From Bacteroidales bacterium (GTDB lineage: Bacteria; Bacteroidota; Bacteroidia; Bacteroidales; JAIPAH01), in NCBI GenBank assembly GCA_021738485.1, contig JAIPBX010000001.1:68702-110599 (forward strand): 41,898 nt of DNA, written 5' to 3'. The notes below the pieces were generated by a model. That model was not told the origin of the DNA. It saw only the letters and a program-made list of their open reading frames with translations, and did no database searches. This document shows, piece after piece, positions 35,077-41,898 of the stretch. Within the stretch, counting starts at the first letter, position 1. Each line of letters starts with the position of its first letter. Both the position numbers and the translations under genes were made by a program.

Positions 35077-36408
35077 CTACAACAAGAAACTTAGTAAAAT
35101 TCCTGCGGCCACTGCCGAGCCTATCACTCCCGAAACGTTGGGTGCCATAGCATGCATCAGCAAGTGGTTTGAAGGATCATGTAATAAACCTTCGTGCTGA
35201 ACAACCCGGGCGCTGTCAGGGACAGCGGAGACACCGGCGGCACCTATCAAAGGATTGATTTTTTTGTTATCGGGTAAAAATATGTTCATGATTTTGGCGA
35301 AAGACAGGCCTCCCAAAGTAGCTATCATAAATGAAAGCGCTCCCAGGCCGAAAATCAACAGAGAAGTGTCTTTCAGAAAAACTGTGGCTTGGGTGGAGGC
35401 CCCAACGGTCAATCCCAATAAAATGGTTACAATATCCACCAATGAGTTACGGGCTGTCTCTGCCAGGCGTCTTGTAACGCCACTTTCCTTCAGAATATTT
35501 CCGAAGAAAAGCATACCAAGCAGTGGTAAAGCACTGGGAGCGATAAACCCTGTGACCAAAAGCCCAATAATTGGGAACAGAATTTTTTCGAGTTTTGAAA
35601 CGGCGCGCGGCGGTTTCATTTTTATCACCCGTTCCCTTTTGGTGGTCATCAACCGCATGAGCGGAGGCTGTATTACGGGAACCAGAGCCATATAAGAATA
35701 AGCGGCAATGGCAATCGGTCCGATAAGATTTCGCACGGTTGTTCCGTCGGGTAAAACATTTACTCCATTGGCTAATTTTGAAGAGAGAAATATCGCAGTT
35801 GGTCCGTCGGCACCACCTATAATTCCAATTGCTCCGGCTTCGGGAGGCGCAAACCCGAGTGCCAGGGCTCCGAGAAATGTGAGGAAAATACCTACCTGCG
35901 CAGCGGCACCCAATAACATCAGCCGCGGGCTGGACATCAGGGTTGAAAAGTCGGTCATGGCCCCAATCCCCAAAAATATCAAAGGCGGATAAATCCCTGC
36001 GGTCACACCATAATAAAGATAATTTAAAACGCTCCCGTCTTCATAAATACCTAATTGCAAACCCGCTCCTTCAAGGAAAGGGATATTGCCTATAATAACC
36101 CCCACGCCAATAGGTATTAATAACAAAGGTTCATACTCATAGCGAATGGCAAGAAAAACAAAAAATAAACCCACAACTATCATTATCAGATGTTTGTGGG
36201 TTACATTACGAAAACCGGTAAATTTATAAAACTGGTTTATCCCGTGGGTAGCAGCATCACCTTCCACTTCGGTGTCGCCTCCTACAACCTTTTCTTGCTG
36301 TTCTTGTGTGTCTTGCTGGTTAGCTAGTTGTTTTTCCGGGGTGTCGAAGGCATACGATATGACAGACAAAAGCACGATGGCACCCAGAACTGTAAGTAAT
36401 TTTCTCAT
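35077..36408 (-). CDS. mmdB: Na+-translocating decarboxylase beta subunit (MmdB/OadB)
   Basis: Membrane subunit that decarboxylates carboxybiotin and pumps Na+ outward. The 443-residue protein has the family core from about residue 75 with about nine helices and the signature IIGGADGPTAIFLSSKLA, and SAVPDSARVVQ near the end. An extra N-terminal part (1-70) has a signal-like helix and a Q/E-rich linker not found in the classical Klebsiella or Veillonella proteins. Last of five genes; it starts 3 nt after the biotin carrier gene. Context indicates methylmalonyl-CoA as substrate, though oxaloacetate cannot be excluded from this subunit alone. Confidence 0.92.
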   Translation of the reverse strand: MRKLLTVLGAIVLLSVISYAFDTPEKQLANQQDTQEQQEKVVGGDTEVEGDAATHGINQFYKFTGFRNVTHKHLIMIVVGLFFVFLAIRYEYEPLLLIPIGVGVIIGNIPFLEGAGLQLGIYEDGSVLNYLYYGVTAGIYPPLIFLGIGAMTDFSTLMSSPRLMLLGAAAQVGIFLTFLGALALGFAPPEAGAIGIIGGADGPTAIFLSSKLANGVNVLPDGTTVRNLIGPIAIAAYSYMALVPVIQPPLMRLMTTKRERVIKMKPPRAVSKLEKILFPIIGLLVTGFIAPSALPLLGMLFFGNILKESGVTRRLAETARNSLVDIVTILLGLTVGASTQATVFLKDTSLLIFGLGALSFMIATLGGLSFAKIMNIFLPDNKKINPLIGAAGVSAVPDSARVVQHEGLLHDPSNHLLMHAMAPNVSGVIGSAVAAGILLSFLL

Positions 36409-36411
36409 GAC

Positions 36412-36837
36412 TTAAGCAATTTCCATTAATTCCTGACCTTCTAAAACACTGTCACCCTTAGCTACTTTGATGGATTTTACGACACCATCTTTCTCGGCAT
36501 GCACTTCATTTTCCATCTTCATGGCCTCATACGTAAGGACTTTTTGTCCCTTTTTAACCTCGTCCCCTTCGGAAACCACAATATCAATTATGTTGCCGGG
36601 TAGCGGTGCCTTAATAGCACTGGCTGTTGCACTGATACTCTTTTTAATTTTACTGTCCTGGCGTTTTGTCGGTACCTCAGAACGAACAAGGGTAGGTGTT
36701 TTAGATTTCTTCACATCGCGGTGAATTTCTACTTCATAGGTGGTCCCGTTCACTTCGAGCTGGGCCACGTTATCTTCCACATCTTTTATTTCTACATCGT
36801 ACTGATTCCCGTTTATCGTAAATGAGAATTTTTTCAT
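36412..36837 (-). CDS. mmdC: Biotin carboxyl carrier subunit of the decarboxylase
   Basis: Carries CO2 on biotin from the carboxyltransferase to the membrane subunit. The 141-residue protein has an N-terminal strand-rich part (1-42), a K/S/T/P-rich flexible linker (43-75) and a C-terminal biotinyl domain with EAMKMEN, in which K107 is the biotinylated lysine. Size and design match MmdC/GcdC. It overlaps oadG by 4 nt and precedes mmdB by 3 nt. Confidence 0.92.
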   Translation of the reverse strand: MKKFSFTINGNQYDVEIKDVEDNVAQLEVNGTTYEVEIHRDVKKSKTPTLVRSEVPTKRQDSKIKKSISATASAIKAPLPGNIIDIVVSEGDEVKKGQKVLTYEAMKMENEVHAEKDGVVKSIKVAKGDSVLEGQELMEIA

Positions 36838-37202
36838 CGTTTCAAATTTTGAAAGTAAGGATTAAGTTCGTAAATCTTAGAGCTCCATGGAGAATAGCGT
36901 TTTGAAACTTTCTTAATCGTCATTTTATCGCTCTCCACATCATGCATTTCATTAAAATATAAGTGCAGAGCCATACTCATTGCTGCATTGATCTCCCCGG
37001 TTATGTCTTCACATTCTTCACACTCTTTCTCGCCTTTCTTTCTCATCTTGTAGCGATTCTTAATATTCAGCACCTTAGGCAGACTATTATAAATGGTGAA
37101 CATTAAAATCAATACAACAAAAACCACAATATAGCCTACAATGGCGACAATGATTCCAAATTGGTCAATGGCTCCTAAATCAAAAGTGATATCCAACAAC
37201 AT
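36834..37202 (-). CDS. Decarboxylase gamma/delta subunit (OadG/MmdD-like)
   Basis: Small membrane subunit that holds the complex together. The 122-residue protein has one N-terminal membrane helix (about 15-39), then a charged cytoplasmic part with CEECED and the segment GEINAAMSMALHLYFNE, as in Bacteroidota OadG-family proteins, and ends with a basic YSPWSSKIYELNPYF. Its place between the carboxyltransferase and biotin carrier genes supports the call. It overlaps the biotin carrier gene by 4 nt. Confidence 0.85.
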   Translation of the reverse strand: MLLDITFDLGAIDQFGIIVAIVGYIVVFVVLILMFTIYNSLPKVLNIKNRYKMRKKGEKECEECEDITGEINAAMSMALHLYFNEMHDVESDKMTIKKVSKRYSPWSSKIYELNPYFQNLKR

Positions 37203-37252
37203 AGTTTCTCTCCTTTTATTAAAAAGCAGAGGGAGACCTCTGCGATTTCTAA

Positions 37253-38809
37253 CTACAATGGTATATTTGAATGCTTTTTGGGTGGTAGTGTGTCTTTTTT
37301 GGTTGCCAGTGTTTGCAACGCTCTCACCACCCTAAACCGTGTATTTCGTGGTTCAATCACATCATCAATATAGCCAAACTTGGCTGCCACATACGGATTG
37401 GCAAATTTTTCCCTGTACTCTTCCTCTTTCTCTTCAATAAATTTCTTTGCTTCTTCCTCCTCCATATCCTTAATCTTTTTGCCTTCCAGGACTTCAATAG
37501 CACCTTTAGGTCCCATAACGGCAATTTCGGCTGTGGGCCAGGCATAATTGATATCCCCGCGGAGTTGTTTGGAGCTCATTACGTCATGGGCCCCACCATA
37601 TGATTTTCGCAAGGTCACTGTTATTTTCGGAACAGTCGCCTCACCATAGGCAAACATAAGCTTTGCCCCGTGGGTGATAATACCGCCATATTCCTGCGTA
37701 CTGCCCGGAAGAAAACCCGGCACATCAACAAATGTAACTAGCGGAATATTGAAGGAATCGCAAAAACGTACGAAACGCGCCGCTTTTCTTGAAGCATTAA
37801 TATCAAGCACTCCTGCCAGATAATTGGGCTGGTTGGCAACAACACCTACCGGATGGCCATCGAATTTGGCAAACCCCACAACCACGTTTCTGGCCCAATG
37901 GCGATGAAACTCCAGAAATTCCTTGTCATCGACAATCCCATAAATTACATCCTTGACATCATACGGTGTGTTGGGATTTTCCGGAATAATTTCATTCAGA
38001 GAATCCTCCTTTCGGTCGAAAGGATCATCGGTTTCACTTACTGCCGGATCTTCAAGGTTGTTATTGGGCACATATTCCAGGATTTTCCTGATCACCAATA
38101 ATCCCTCTTCTTCGTCATCTACTTTAAAATGAGATACACCGGATTTGGAAGAATGAACATCAGCTCCTCCGAGATCTTCTATGGAAATATCTTCACCGGT
38201 CACGGTTTTAGCTACCTTGGGTCCGGTAACAAACATATAGGAAGTCCCCTCCGACATAATAATAACATCTGTAAGTGCAGGGGAATAAACGGCTCCACCT
38301 GCGCAGGGTCCAAATATCGCCGAAATCTGCGGTATAACCCCCGATGCCAATATGTTTCGCTCGAATATTTCGGCATAACCGGCCAGAGAGGTCACCCCTT
38401 CCTGGATACGTGCTCCGCCTGAATCATTAATACCAATAATAGGGGCCCCCATTTTCATAGCCTGGTCCATGACCTTACAAATTTTATTGGCAAAAGTTTC
38501 GGAAAGCGATCCCCCCAGAACGGTAAAATCCTGAGAAAAAATAAAAACAACACGGCCGTCAATAGTTCCGTGTCCGGTAATTACCCCGTCCCCGTAATAC
38601 TTTTTCTTCTCCAGCCCAAAATCAGTGCTACGATGAGTGACAAACATGTCATACTCCTCGAAACTTCCTTCATCAAGAAGCATATCAATACGCTCGCGGG
38701 CCGTATTCTTTCCTTTTTTGTGTTGGTCTTCAATCCGTTTCTCGCCTCCACCCATCTTCGCATTTTCGCGAAGCTGAATGAGTTCTTTGATTTTATCCTG
38801 ATTATTCAC
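37253..38809 (-). CDS. mmdA: Methylmalonyl-CoA decarboxylase carboxyltransferase subunit (MmdA)
   Basis: Transfers the carboxyl group of (S)-methylmalonyl-CoA to biotin. The 518-residue protein is a full acyl-CoA carboxyltransferase with GGSLSETFANKICKVMDQA, INDSGGARIQEGV, FGPCAGGAVYSPALTD and the C-terminal YGGAHDVMSSKQLRGD. Start is a GTG at 38809, chosen because it gives the family N-terminus (NNQDKIKELIQLRENAKMGG) and no upstream ATG is in frame. Alone it could be the beta subunit of propionyl-CoA carboxylase; epimerase, biotin carrier and Na+ pump genes beside it favour the decarboxylase. Confidence 0.92.
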   Translation of the reverse strand: MNNQDKIKELIQLRENAKMGGGEKRIEDQHKKGKNTARERIDMLLDEGSFEEYDMFVTHRSTDFGLEKKKYYGDGVITGHGTIDGRVVFIFSQDFTVLGGSLSETFANKICKVMDQAMKMGAPIIGINDSGGARIQEGVTSLAGYAEIFERNILASGVIPQISAIFGPCAGGAVYSPALTDVIIMSEGTSYMFVTGPKVAKTVTGEDISIEDLGGADVHSSKSGVSHFKVDDEEEGLLVIRKILEYVPNNNLEDPAVSETDDPFDRKEDSLNEIIPENPNTPYDVKDVIYGIVDDKEFLEFHRHWARNVVVGFAKFDGHPVGVVANQPNYLAGVLDINASRKAARFVRFCDSFNIPLVTFVDVPGFLPGSTQEYGGIITHGAKLMFAYGEATVPKITVTLRKSYGGAHDVMSSKQLRGDINYAWPTAEIAVMGPKGAIEVLEGKKIKDMEEEEAKKFIEEKEEEYREKFANPYVAAKFGYIDDVIEPRNTRFRVVRALQTLATKKDTLPPKKHSNIPL

Positions 38810-38837
38810 GCTTACTTCTGGTTTTCGGGTTCAATTC

Positions 38838-39242
38838 TTATTTTTTTCCACAAAATTCTGTTAAAACTCCATTGGTGGATTTGGGATGTAAAAATCCAAT
38901 CTTCATTCCCTCGGCTCCCTGACGGGGTTCCTTATCAATCAACCGCAAGCCTTTTTGCTCAGCCTCTTTAAGGGCACTTCCCACATCCTCCATTGCATAA
39001 GCAATATGATGCATTCCCTCTCCTTTTTTAGCAATGAATTTGGCCACCGGGCTTTCATCATCCGTAGGCTCCAGAAGTTCAATTTTTGTGTCTCCCAATT
39101 TAAAAAATGCCGTCTTTACTTTTTGATCCTGTACTTCTTCAATCGCATAGCATTCAAGACCAAGGACATTTTCATAGTAAGGAATACTAGTATCCAAACT
39201 ATTTACTGCTATTCCAATATGCTCAATATGAGATGGTTTCAT
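38838..39242 (-). CDS. mce: Methylmalonyl-CoA epimerase
   Basis: Interconverts (R)- and (S)-methylmalonyl-CoA, linking the mutase to the decarboxylase. The 134-residue vicinal-oxygen-chelate protein has the metal ligands in IEHIGIAV (H8), GEGMHHIAYA and the terminal LTEFCG, and is of normal length. First gene of the mce-mmdA-oadG-mmdC-mmdB transcript, 28 nt before mmdA, with a well-formed promoter upstream. The B12-dependent mutase is not in the window. Confidence 0.93.
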   Translation of the reverse strand: MKPSHIEHIGIAVNSLDTSIPYYENVLGLECYAIEEVQDQKVKTAFFKLGDTKIELLEPTDDESPVAKFIAKKGEGMHHIAYAMEDVGSALKEAEQKGLRLIDKEPRQGAEGMKIGFLHPKSTNGVLTEFCGKK

Positions 39243-39650
39243 AATTTAGCCTTTGCTGTTTTTTAATTCACAAAAGTAATTTCTTTTTAGTTACTGCAAA
39301 ACGCTATAAGAAAAAAATATCTATTCTAAATAATAGTATTGTATTGATAATTAGAAGTTAAAGAATATTCATATTTAAATATATCCGAGTAATAAAAATA
39401 ACTAGATGTATAAGGTTCATATACAGCACGGGAAAACTATGAGTCTGTCCAAAGTCCGTCCGGAAGGATATTCAGCAACTTTTACCCTTAAATTCCCCAA
39501 AAGGAAGTTGCTATATATCATTATGTTTTAATTTTTATTTGTGTGTATCGAATTATTTCAAGGATAAAATTTTTGCTTTTTGGTCAACCTCGGGCTCAAC
39601 ATTGAAAAATGAAATCATCCTGTTTAAACTCAGTGGTCAGGGCTTAAGTC
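39243..39650. other. Intergenic region between mce and the outer-membrane protein gene
   Basis: A 408-nt gap without a supported ORF. Besides the mce promoter it has a hairpin AGCAACTT (39474-39481) / AAGTTGCT (39505-39512) with an inner CCTT/AAGG pairing, followed on the plus strand by AT-rich sequence. The segment 39420-39515 is less AT-rich than its surroundings and may be the remnant of an interspersed element. Confidence 0.45.
39271..39300 (-). promoter_or_regulatory. Promoter of the methylmalonyl-CoA decarboxylase operon
   Basis: Read on the minus strand, TTTG (39297-39300) is followed after 18 nt by TACTTTTG (39271-39278), matching both boxes of the Bacteroidota consensus. The predicted leader before the mce ATG is about 20-25 nt. 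Confidence 0.65.
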
Positions 39651-40379
39651 TTAGATAAACGACAATGCGAAGGAAACATGCAATTGTTTCTGTGCGGGAT
39701 TGCCTACGATGGACGCAGATACAGGAAAGGATCGGTCCTGGCTATATTCAAACAATTTGTGAAAAGCCATACCCATATTAACGACACTGAATTTCTCGCT
39801 ATAAAATCCGTTTCCTGGTGATACACCTACGAAAAAATCCAAAAGGTAATCAGCCCGTTCAACCTGGTAATTGGTTTCGAAATAGGTAGAATAGCGGTTT
39901 TCATTATACTCATTAAAGCGATTACCCCATAAGCCTGTAGCCATTGTGAAATTAAAGGGAATTTGGTTGAAAGGTTTGTAATCCACCGCCAAATCCAGGA
40001 AATGATTGGTAGACTGCTCATTGTAATTGAGTAAATTTTTAGCCTGATACCCATTAGCCGCCGGGGCATAATAATCGGAAAAAGAAATCTCAAAATCATT
40101 GAATTGATAGGACATTGACAAATCCATTTCATCATAACTCCTATCTACACTATAAACAGCTCCCCCGGAGAAACTAAATCCATCAAGAAAATTAACACTA
40201 ATGTCGGGTTTTACTGCCGGCGCTTGCCCTTTGGCCGTACCTCGCCACAGGTGTTGACTCACGAAACTCACATCCATATCAACCCTGCGATTTGAGTCGT
40301 TTTCAGAACTCAAACCTCCGGCATTCACATTATTTATAAAAAACAAACTTATTGTGATAAGGATTACAAAATTTCGCAT
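39651..40379 (-). CDS. Probable outer-membrane beta-barrel protein
   Basis: From the ATG at 40379 (an in-frame TTG seven codons upstream is less likely) this is a 242-residue protein with a signal peptide (about 1-21, ending NNVNA-GG) and alternating polar/hydrophobic strands to the end, closing in a terminal aromatic strand HVSFALSFI, as outer-membrane barrels do. The early segment VSFVSQHLWRGTAKGQAPAVKP resembles the first strands of TorF-type putative porins; here only the motif SQHLWRGTAKG is taken as evidence. Function unknown. Confidence 0.68.
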   Translation of the reverse strand: MRNFVILITISLFFINNVNAGGLSSENDSNRRVDMDVSFVSQHLWRGTAKGQAPAVKPDISVNFLDGFSFSGGAVYSVDRSYDEMDLSMSYQFNDFEISFSDYYAPAANGYQAKNLLNYNEQSTNHFLDLAVDYKPFNQIPFNFTMATGLWGNRFNEYNENRYSTYFETNYQVERADYLLDFFVGVSPGNGFYSEKFSVVNMGMAFHKLFEYSQDRSFPVSASIVGNPAQKQLHVSFALSFI

Positions 40380-40826
40380 GGTTTTATTTTTGTTTTGCAA
40401 AAGCAGACTTTTCTTTTCTTTAATATTTACGTCAAATACCCTAATTAATTATACTGAAGTGTAATTTATTCAGTTTTTAAATATTTTAAGTATTTTTCTA
40501 CCACTTCTATCAAAAACCGTTCCTTTATATAACGCGTTTAATATCAGCATTTTAAACTTCTTTCCTTTTTTGTACCTAAAGCATACTCTTAGGTCCGGTT
40601 TTATAGAAATCTTTACTGATAGACTGTTTCGGAATCAAAAAAAAATGGATCTCAACAGTTCAAACAGCCACTTATTTCTTGACCTATTATCGTTTATGCC
40701 CTGATTCACAAATGGGAATAATACATTTTACAAAAACAAAGCCTTTTCGTATATTCGATACTTTAATTATTTCTCATGTATTGGATACTAAATAAATCAA
40801 CTATTAACCTAAAAAACCCAATTGCA
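40380..40826. other. Divergent intergenic region between two membrane-protein genes
   Basis: About 447 nt without a supported gene. It is AT-rich with a short hairpin ACCTAA/TTAGGT at 40574-40594. I found no full TTTG/TAnnTTTG promoter on either strand; TGCTTTTG (minus, near 40396-40403) is one mismatch from the -7 box for the minus-strand gene. Confidence 0.4.
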
Positions 40827-41669
40827 ATGAAACACTTCCTAATTATTCTTCTGGTAAGCAGCAGTTTTATGTATGCTAAAGGTCAAGAAACAAGCCAGGA
40901 AAAACCTTCAAAAAATCAATACCTAATTGAAACAAACTTTGGATACAGTTACGATCATAAAGATTCGCCAGATACTGAAGGACCCGTTTATAATGACCCC
41001 ATTTTCGGAGTAATCACCTCAGACTTTTCTGTTTCGTTAAATCTCAGCAAAAAGTTTAAAACGCAATTCCGCTATGGAATCGGGGCCTCCTTCAACCGTA
41101 GCAAAAAAGAAATCAATCCGGAAAGCGATGTGCCCGAACCGGGAGATGGGTCAACAGGATGGAATAATTCTTATATCGGCTATACAAATTCAGTGACCCA
41201 ATCAACATCGTTTAGTCCGATGGCTTTTGTGCAGTACAGTAAAAAGCTTGCCGATAACTTCTCCCTAACATTCGACCTCTATTCAAGGTATGATTTTGTT
41301 AATGAAGAAGTGAAGAGGAAATTAAATTCCCAGACCGGAATATATGTCGGTGATAGTATAGACTACGGAGAAATTATTGGTGGTGGGGGAATTATCGGTA
41401 ATGATAGTATAGGTAATGGAAACGGAATCCCGGTTTCTTCTTTAAATAGTGAGCAAACCACCGAAAAGCACTATTTTAACCTCGGGCTTATACCTTCATT
41501 TCGTTACCAAATGTTCGACAATGCCGGGGTGGACTTTTCCTTTGGGTTACTACAATATCGCCACAAGGTCAAGGATTCGCGCAATGACCAGGCGGAAAAC
41601 AGAACCAGTGAATTCCGAACCAGCTTTGCTCCTGAAAACTGGACAATCGGTTTTTGGATGACGTTTTAG
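40827..41669 (+). CDS. Secreted protein, probable outer-membrane beta-barrel
   Basis: I do not recognise the family. From the ATG at 40827 (the open frame extends further upstream but only this start gives a proper signal peptide) it has 280 residues: signal peptide (about 1-19, ending YAKG-QET), then amphipathic strands such as YLIETNFGYSYDHK, DFSVSLNLSKKFKTQFRYG and FSPMAFVQYSKKL, ending NWTIGFWMTF, a typical barrel-closing strand. A glycine/asparagine-rich insert (GGGGIIGNDSIGNGNG) near residue 197 is probably an exposed loop. No neighbour indicates a function. Confidence 0.65.
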   Translation: MKHFLIILLVSSSFMYAKGQETSQEKPSKNQYLIETNFGYSYDHKDSPDTEGPVYNDPIFGVITSDFSVSLNLSKKFKTQFRYGIGASFNRSKKEINPESDVPEPGDGSTGWNNSYIGYTNSVTQSTSFSPMAFVQYSKKLADNFSLTFDLYSRYDFVNEEVKRKLNSQTGIYVGDSIDYGEIIGGGGIIGNDSIGNGNGIPVSSLNSEQTTEKHYFNLGLIPSFRYQMFDNAGVDFSFGLLQYRHKVKDSRNDQAENRTSEFRTSFAPENWTIGFWMTF

Positions 41670-41683
41670 AAGAAAGTACAAAA

Positions 41684-41713
41684 AAGGGAGTATCTATCAT
41701 CAAGACCTCCCTT
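41684..41713. terminator. Terminator hairpin near the right end
   Basis: Stem AAGGGAG (41684-41690) / CTCCCTT (41707-41713) with a 16-nt loop. On the minus strand it is followed by TTTTTT and lies just after the tRNA-like 3' end, the usual place of a tRNA terminator; on the plus strand it follows the barrel gene stop and is trailed by TTCTTTCTTTCT. It may serve both. Confidence 0.6.
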
Positions 41714-41725
41714 CTTTCTTTCTGT

Positions 41726-41820
41726 TGTGGAGAATATCGGGCTCGAATGCCGTCCGCTATGCGGACGAGCACCCTCGAAAAACTTCGCAAATCTGAGATT
41801 TGCGGTTTTTCGGGGCCGAT
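41726..41820 (-). pseudogene. tRNA-Ala(GGC)-like 3' fragment with a 68-nt insert in the T arm
   Basis: On the minus strand, GGCAGTCAGGAGGTCATCGG (ending at 41816) reads like an anticodon loop (ATGGCAG, GGC), 3' anticodon stem (TCAGG), variable loop (AGGTC) and T stem (ATCGG). After 68 nt (41748-41815) the sequence resumes with TTCGAGC-CCGAT-ATTCTCC-ACA, an exact T loop, T stem, acceptor strand and end. The insert holds two hairpins. The 5' half of a tRNA is not convincingly present, so this is a remnant, not a working tRNA. Confidence 0.5.
41751..41815. repeat. Palindromic insert in the tRNA-like fragment
   Basis: Contains GTCCGC-TAT-GCGGAC (41752-41766) and a long hairpin CGAAAAAC..CGCAAATCT (41775-41793) / AGATTTGCG-GTTTTTCG (41795-41812). 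These inverted repeats occupy nearly all of the 68-nt insert. It looks like a small hairpin-forming interspersed element. Confidence 0.6.
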
Positions 41821-41898
41821 GACCTCCTGACTGCCATTCGCCCAGTTAATCAAAATATCTCCAAAGTAAAATCTTGAAATCATGCCTGACAATAAACC

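Noticed and set aside
35255-35695. A 146-codon ORF antisense to mmdB
   Set aside because: Shadow frame of a conserved membrane protein gene.
37253-38809. Propionyl-CoA carboxylase beta subunit
   Set aside because: Sequence alone allows it, but no biotin carboxylase is adjacent and Na+ pump subunits and epimerase are.
41569-41892. A 107-codon minus-strand ORF at the right end
   Set aside because: It runs through the tRNA-like fragment, its palindromic insert and the end of the barrel gene; the apparent protein follows from lack of stops, not from coding selection.

Overview
This window looks like core chromosome of a member of the Bacteroidota, most likely an anaerobic or facultative member of the Bacteroidales/Marinilabiliales type. 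The signs are several promoters of the Bacteroidota form (TAnnTTTG, sometimes with TTTG about 20 nt upstream), an ftsX-DUF3098-uppP-truB-queA cluster, a DUF3109 protein, an S46 dipeptidyl-peptidase, a bacterial GH3 protein, and a sodium-pumping decarboxylase cluster with methylmalonyl-CoA epimerase. The DNA is moderately AT-rich. I see no complete insertion sequence, no prophage, no CRISPR array and no rRNA.

Layout. 1-5511 is minus strand: the 5' end of queA (cut by the window edge, with its own good promoter), truB, uppP, a DUF3098 protein, ftsX, a metallophosphoesterase, a RhaD-type aldolase and tadA. 5864-11499 is plus strand: ATP synthase atpB-atpE-atpF-atpH-atpA-atpG followed 19 nt later by a ferritin; beta and epsilon subunit genes are not here. 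11518-17474 is minus strand: a DUF3109 protein, trkH and trkA (potassium uptake), then an omega-amidase and an aminotransferase that overlap and probably form a glutamine transaminase/omega-amidase pair. 17661-19308 is plus strand: a small membrane protein and pgk. 19362-21390 is minus strand: cvpA and an MlaF/MlaE-type lipid transporter pair.

21471-28043 is plus strand: a small lipoprotein, a SprT-like metalloprotease, mannose-1-phosphate guanylyltransferase, an S46 peptidase of DPP7 type, a CYTH protein, a TPR protein and hemW. A convergent EEP-family protein follows, then a GH3-LysE gene pair on plus (29263-31443). 31477-39242 is minus strand: recJ, a beta-propeller lipoprotein, udk, and the five-gene Na+-translocating methylmalonyl-CoA decarboxylase cluster. 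The right end holds two probable outer-membrane proteins and, at 41726-41820, a tRNA-Ala-like 3' fragment interrupted in its T arm by a palindromic insert.

How the parts fit. The decarboxylase cluster points to propionate formation from succinate with an outward Na+ pump, while the ATP synthase c subunit looks proton-type, so the cell would need to couple the two ions. The rest is mostly housekeeping: tRNA modification, cell-wall lipid recycling, division, potassium transport, glycolysis, GDP-mannose supply and peptide use. The least ordinary items are the GH3-LysE pair, a 96-nt element with 11-bp inverted repeats upstream of trkA, the interrupted tRNA-like fragment, a strong hairpin between atpE and atpF, and an apparently leaderless hemW.
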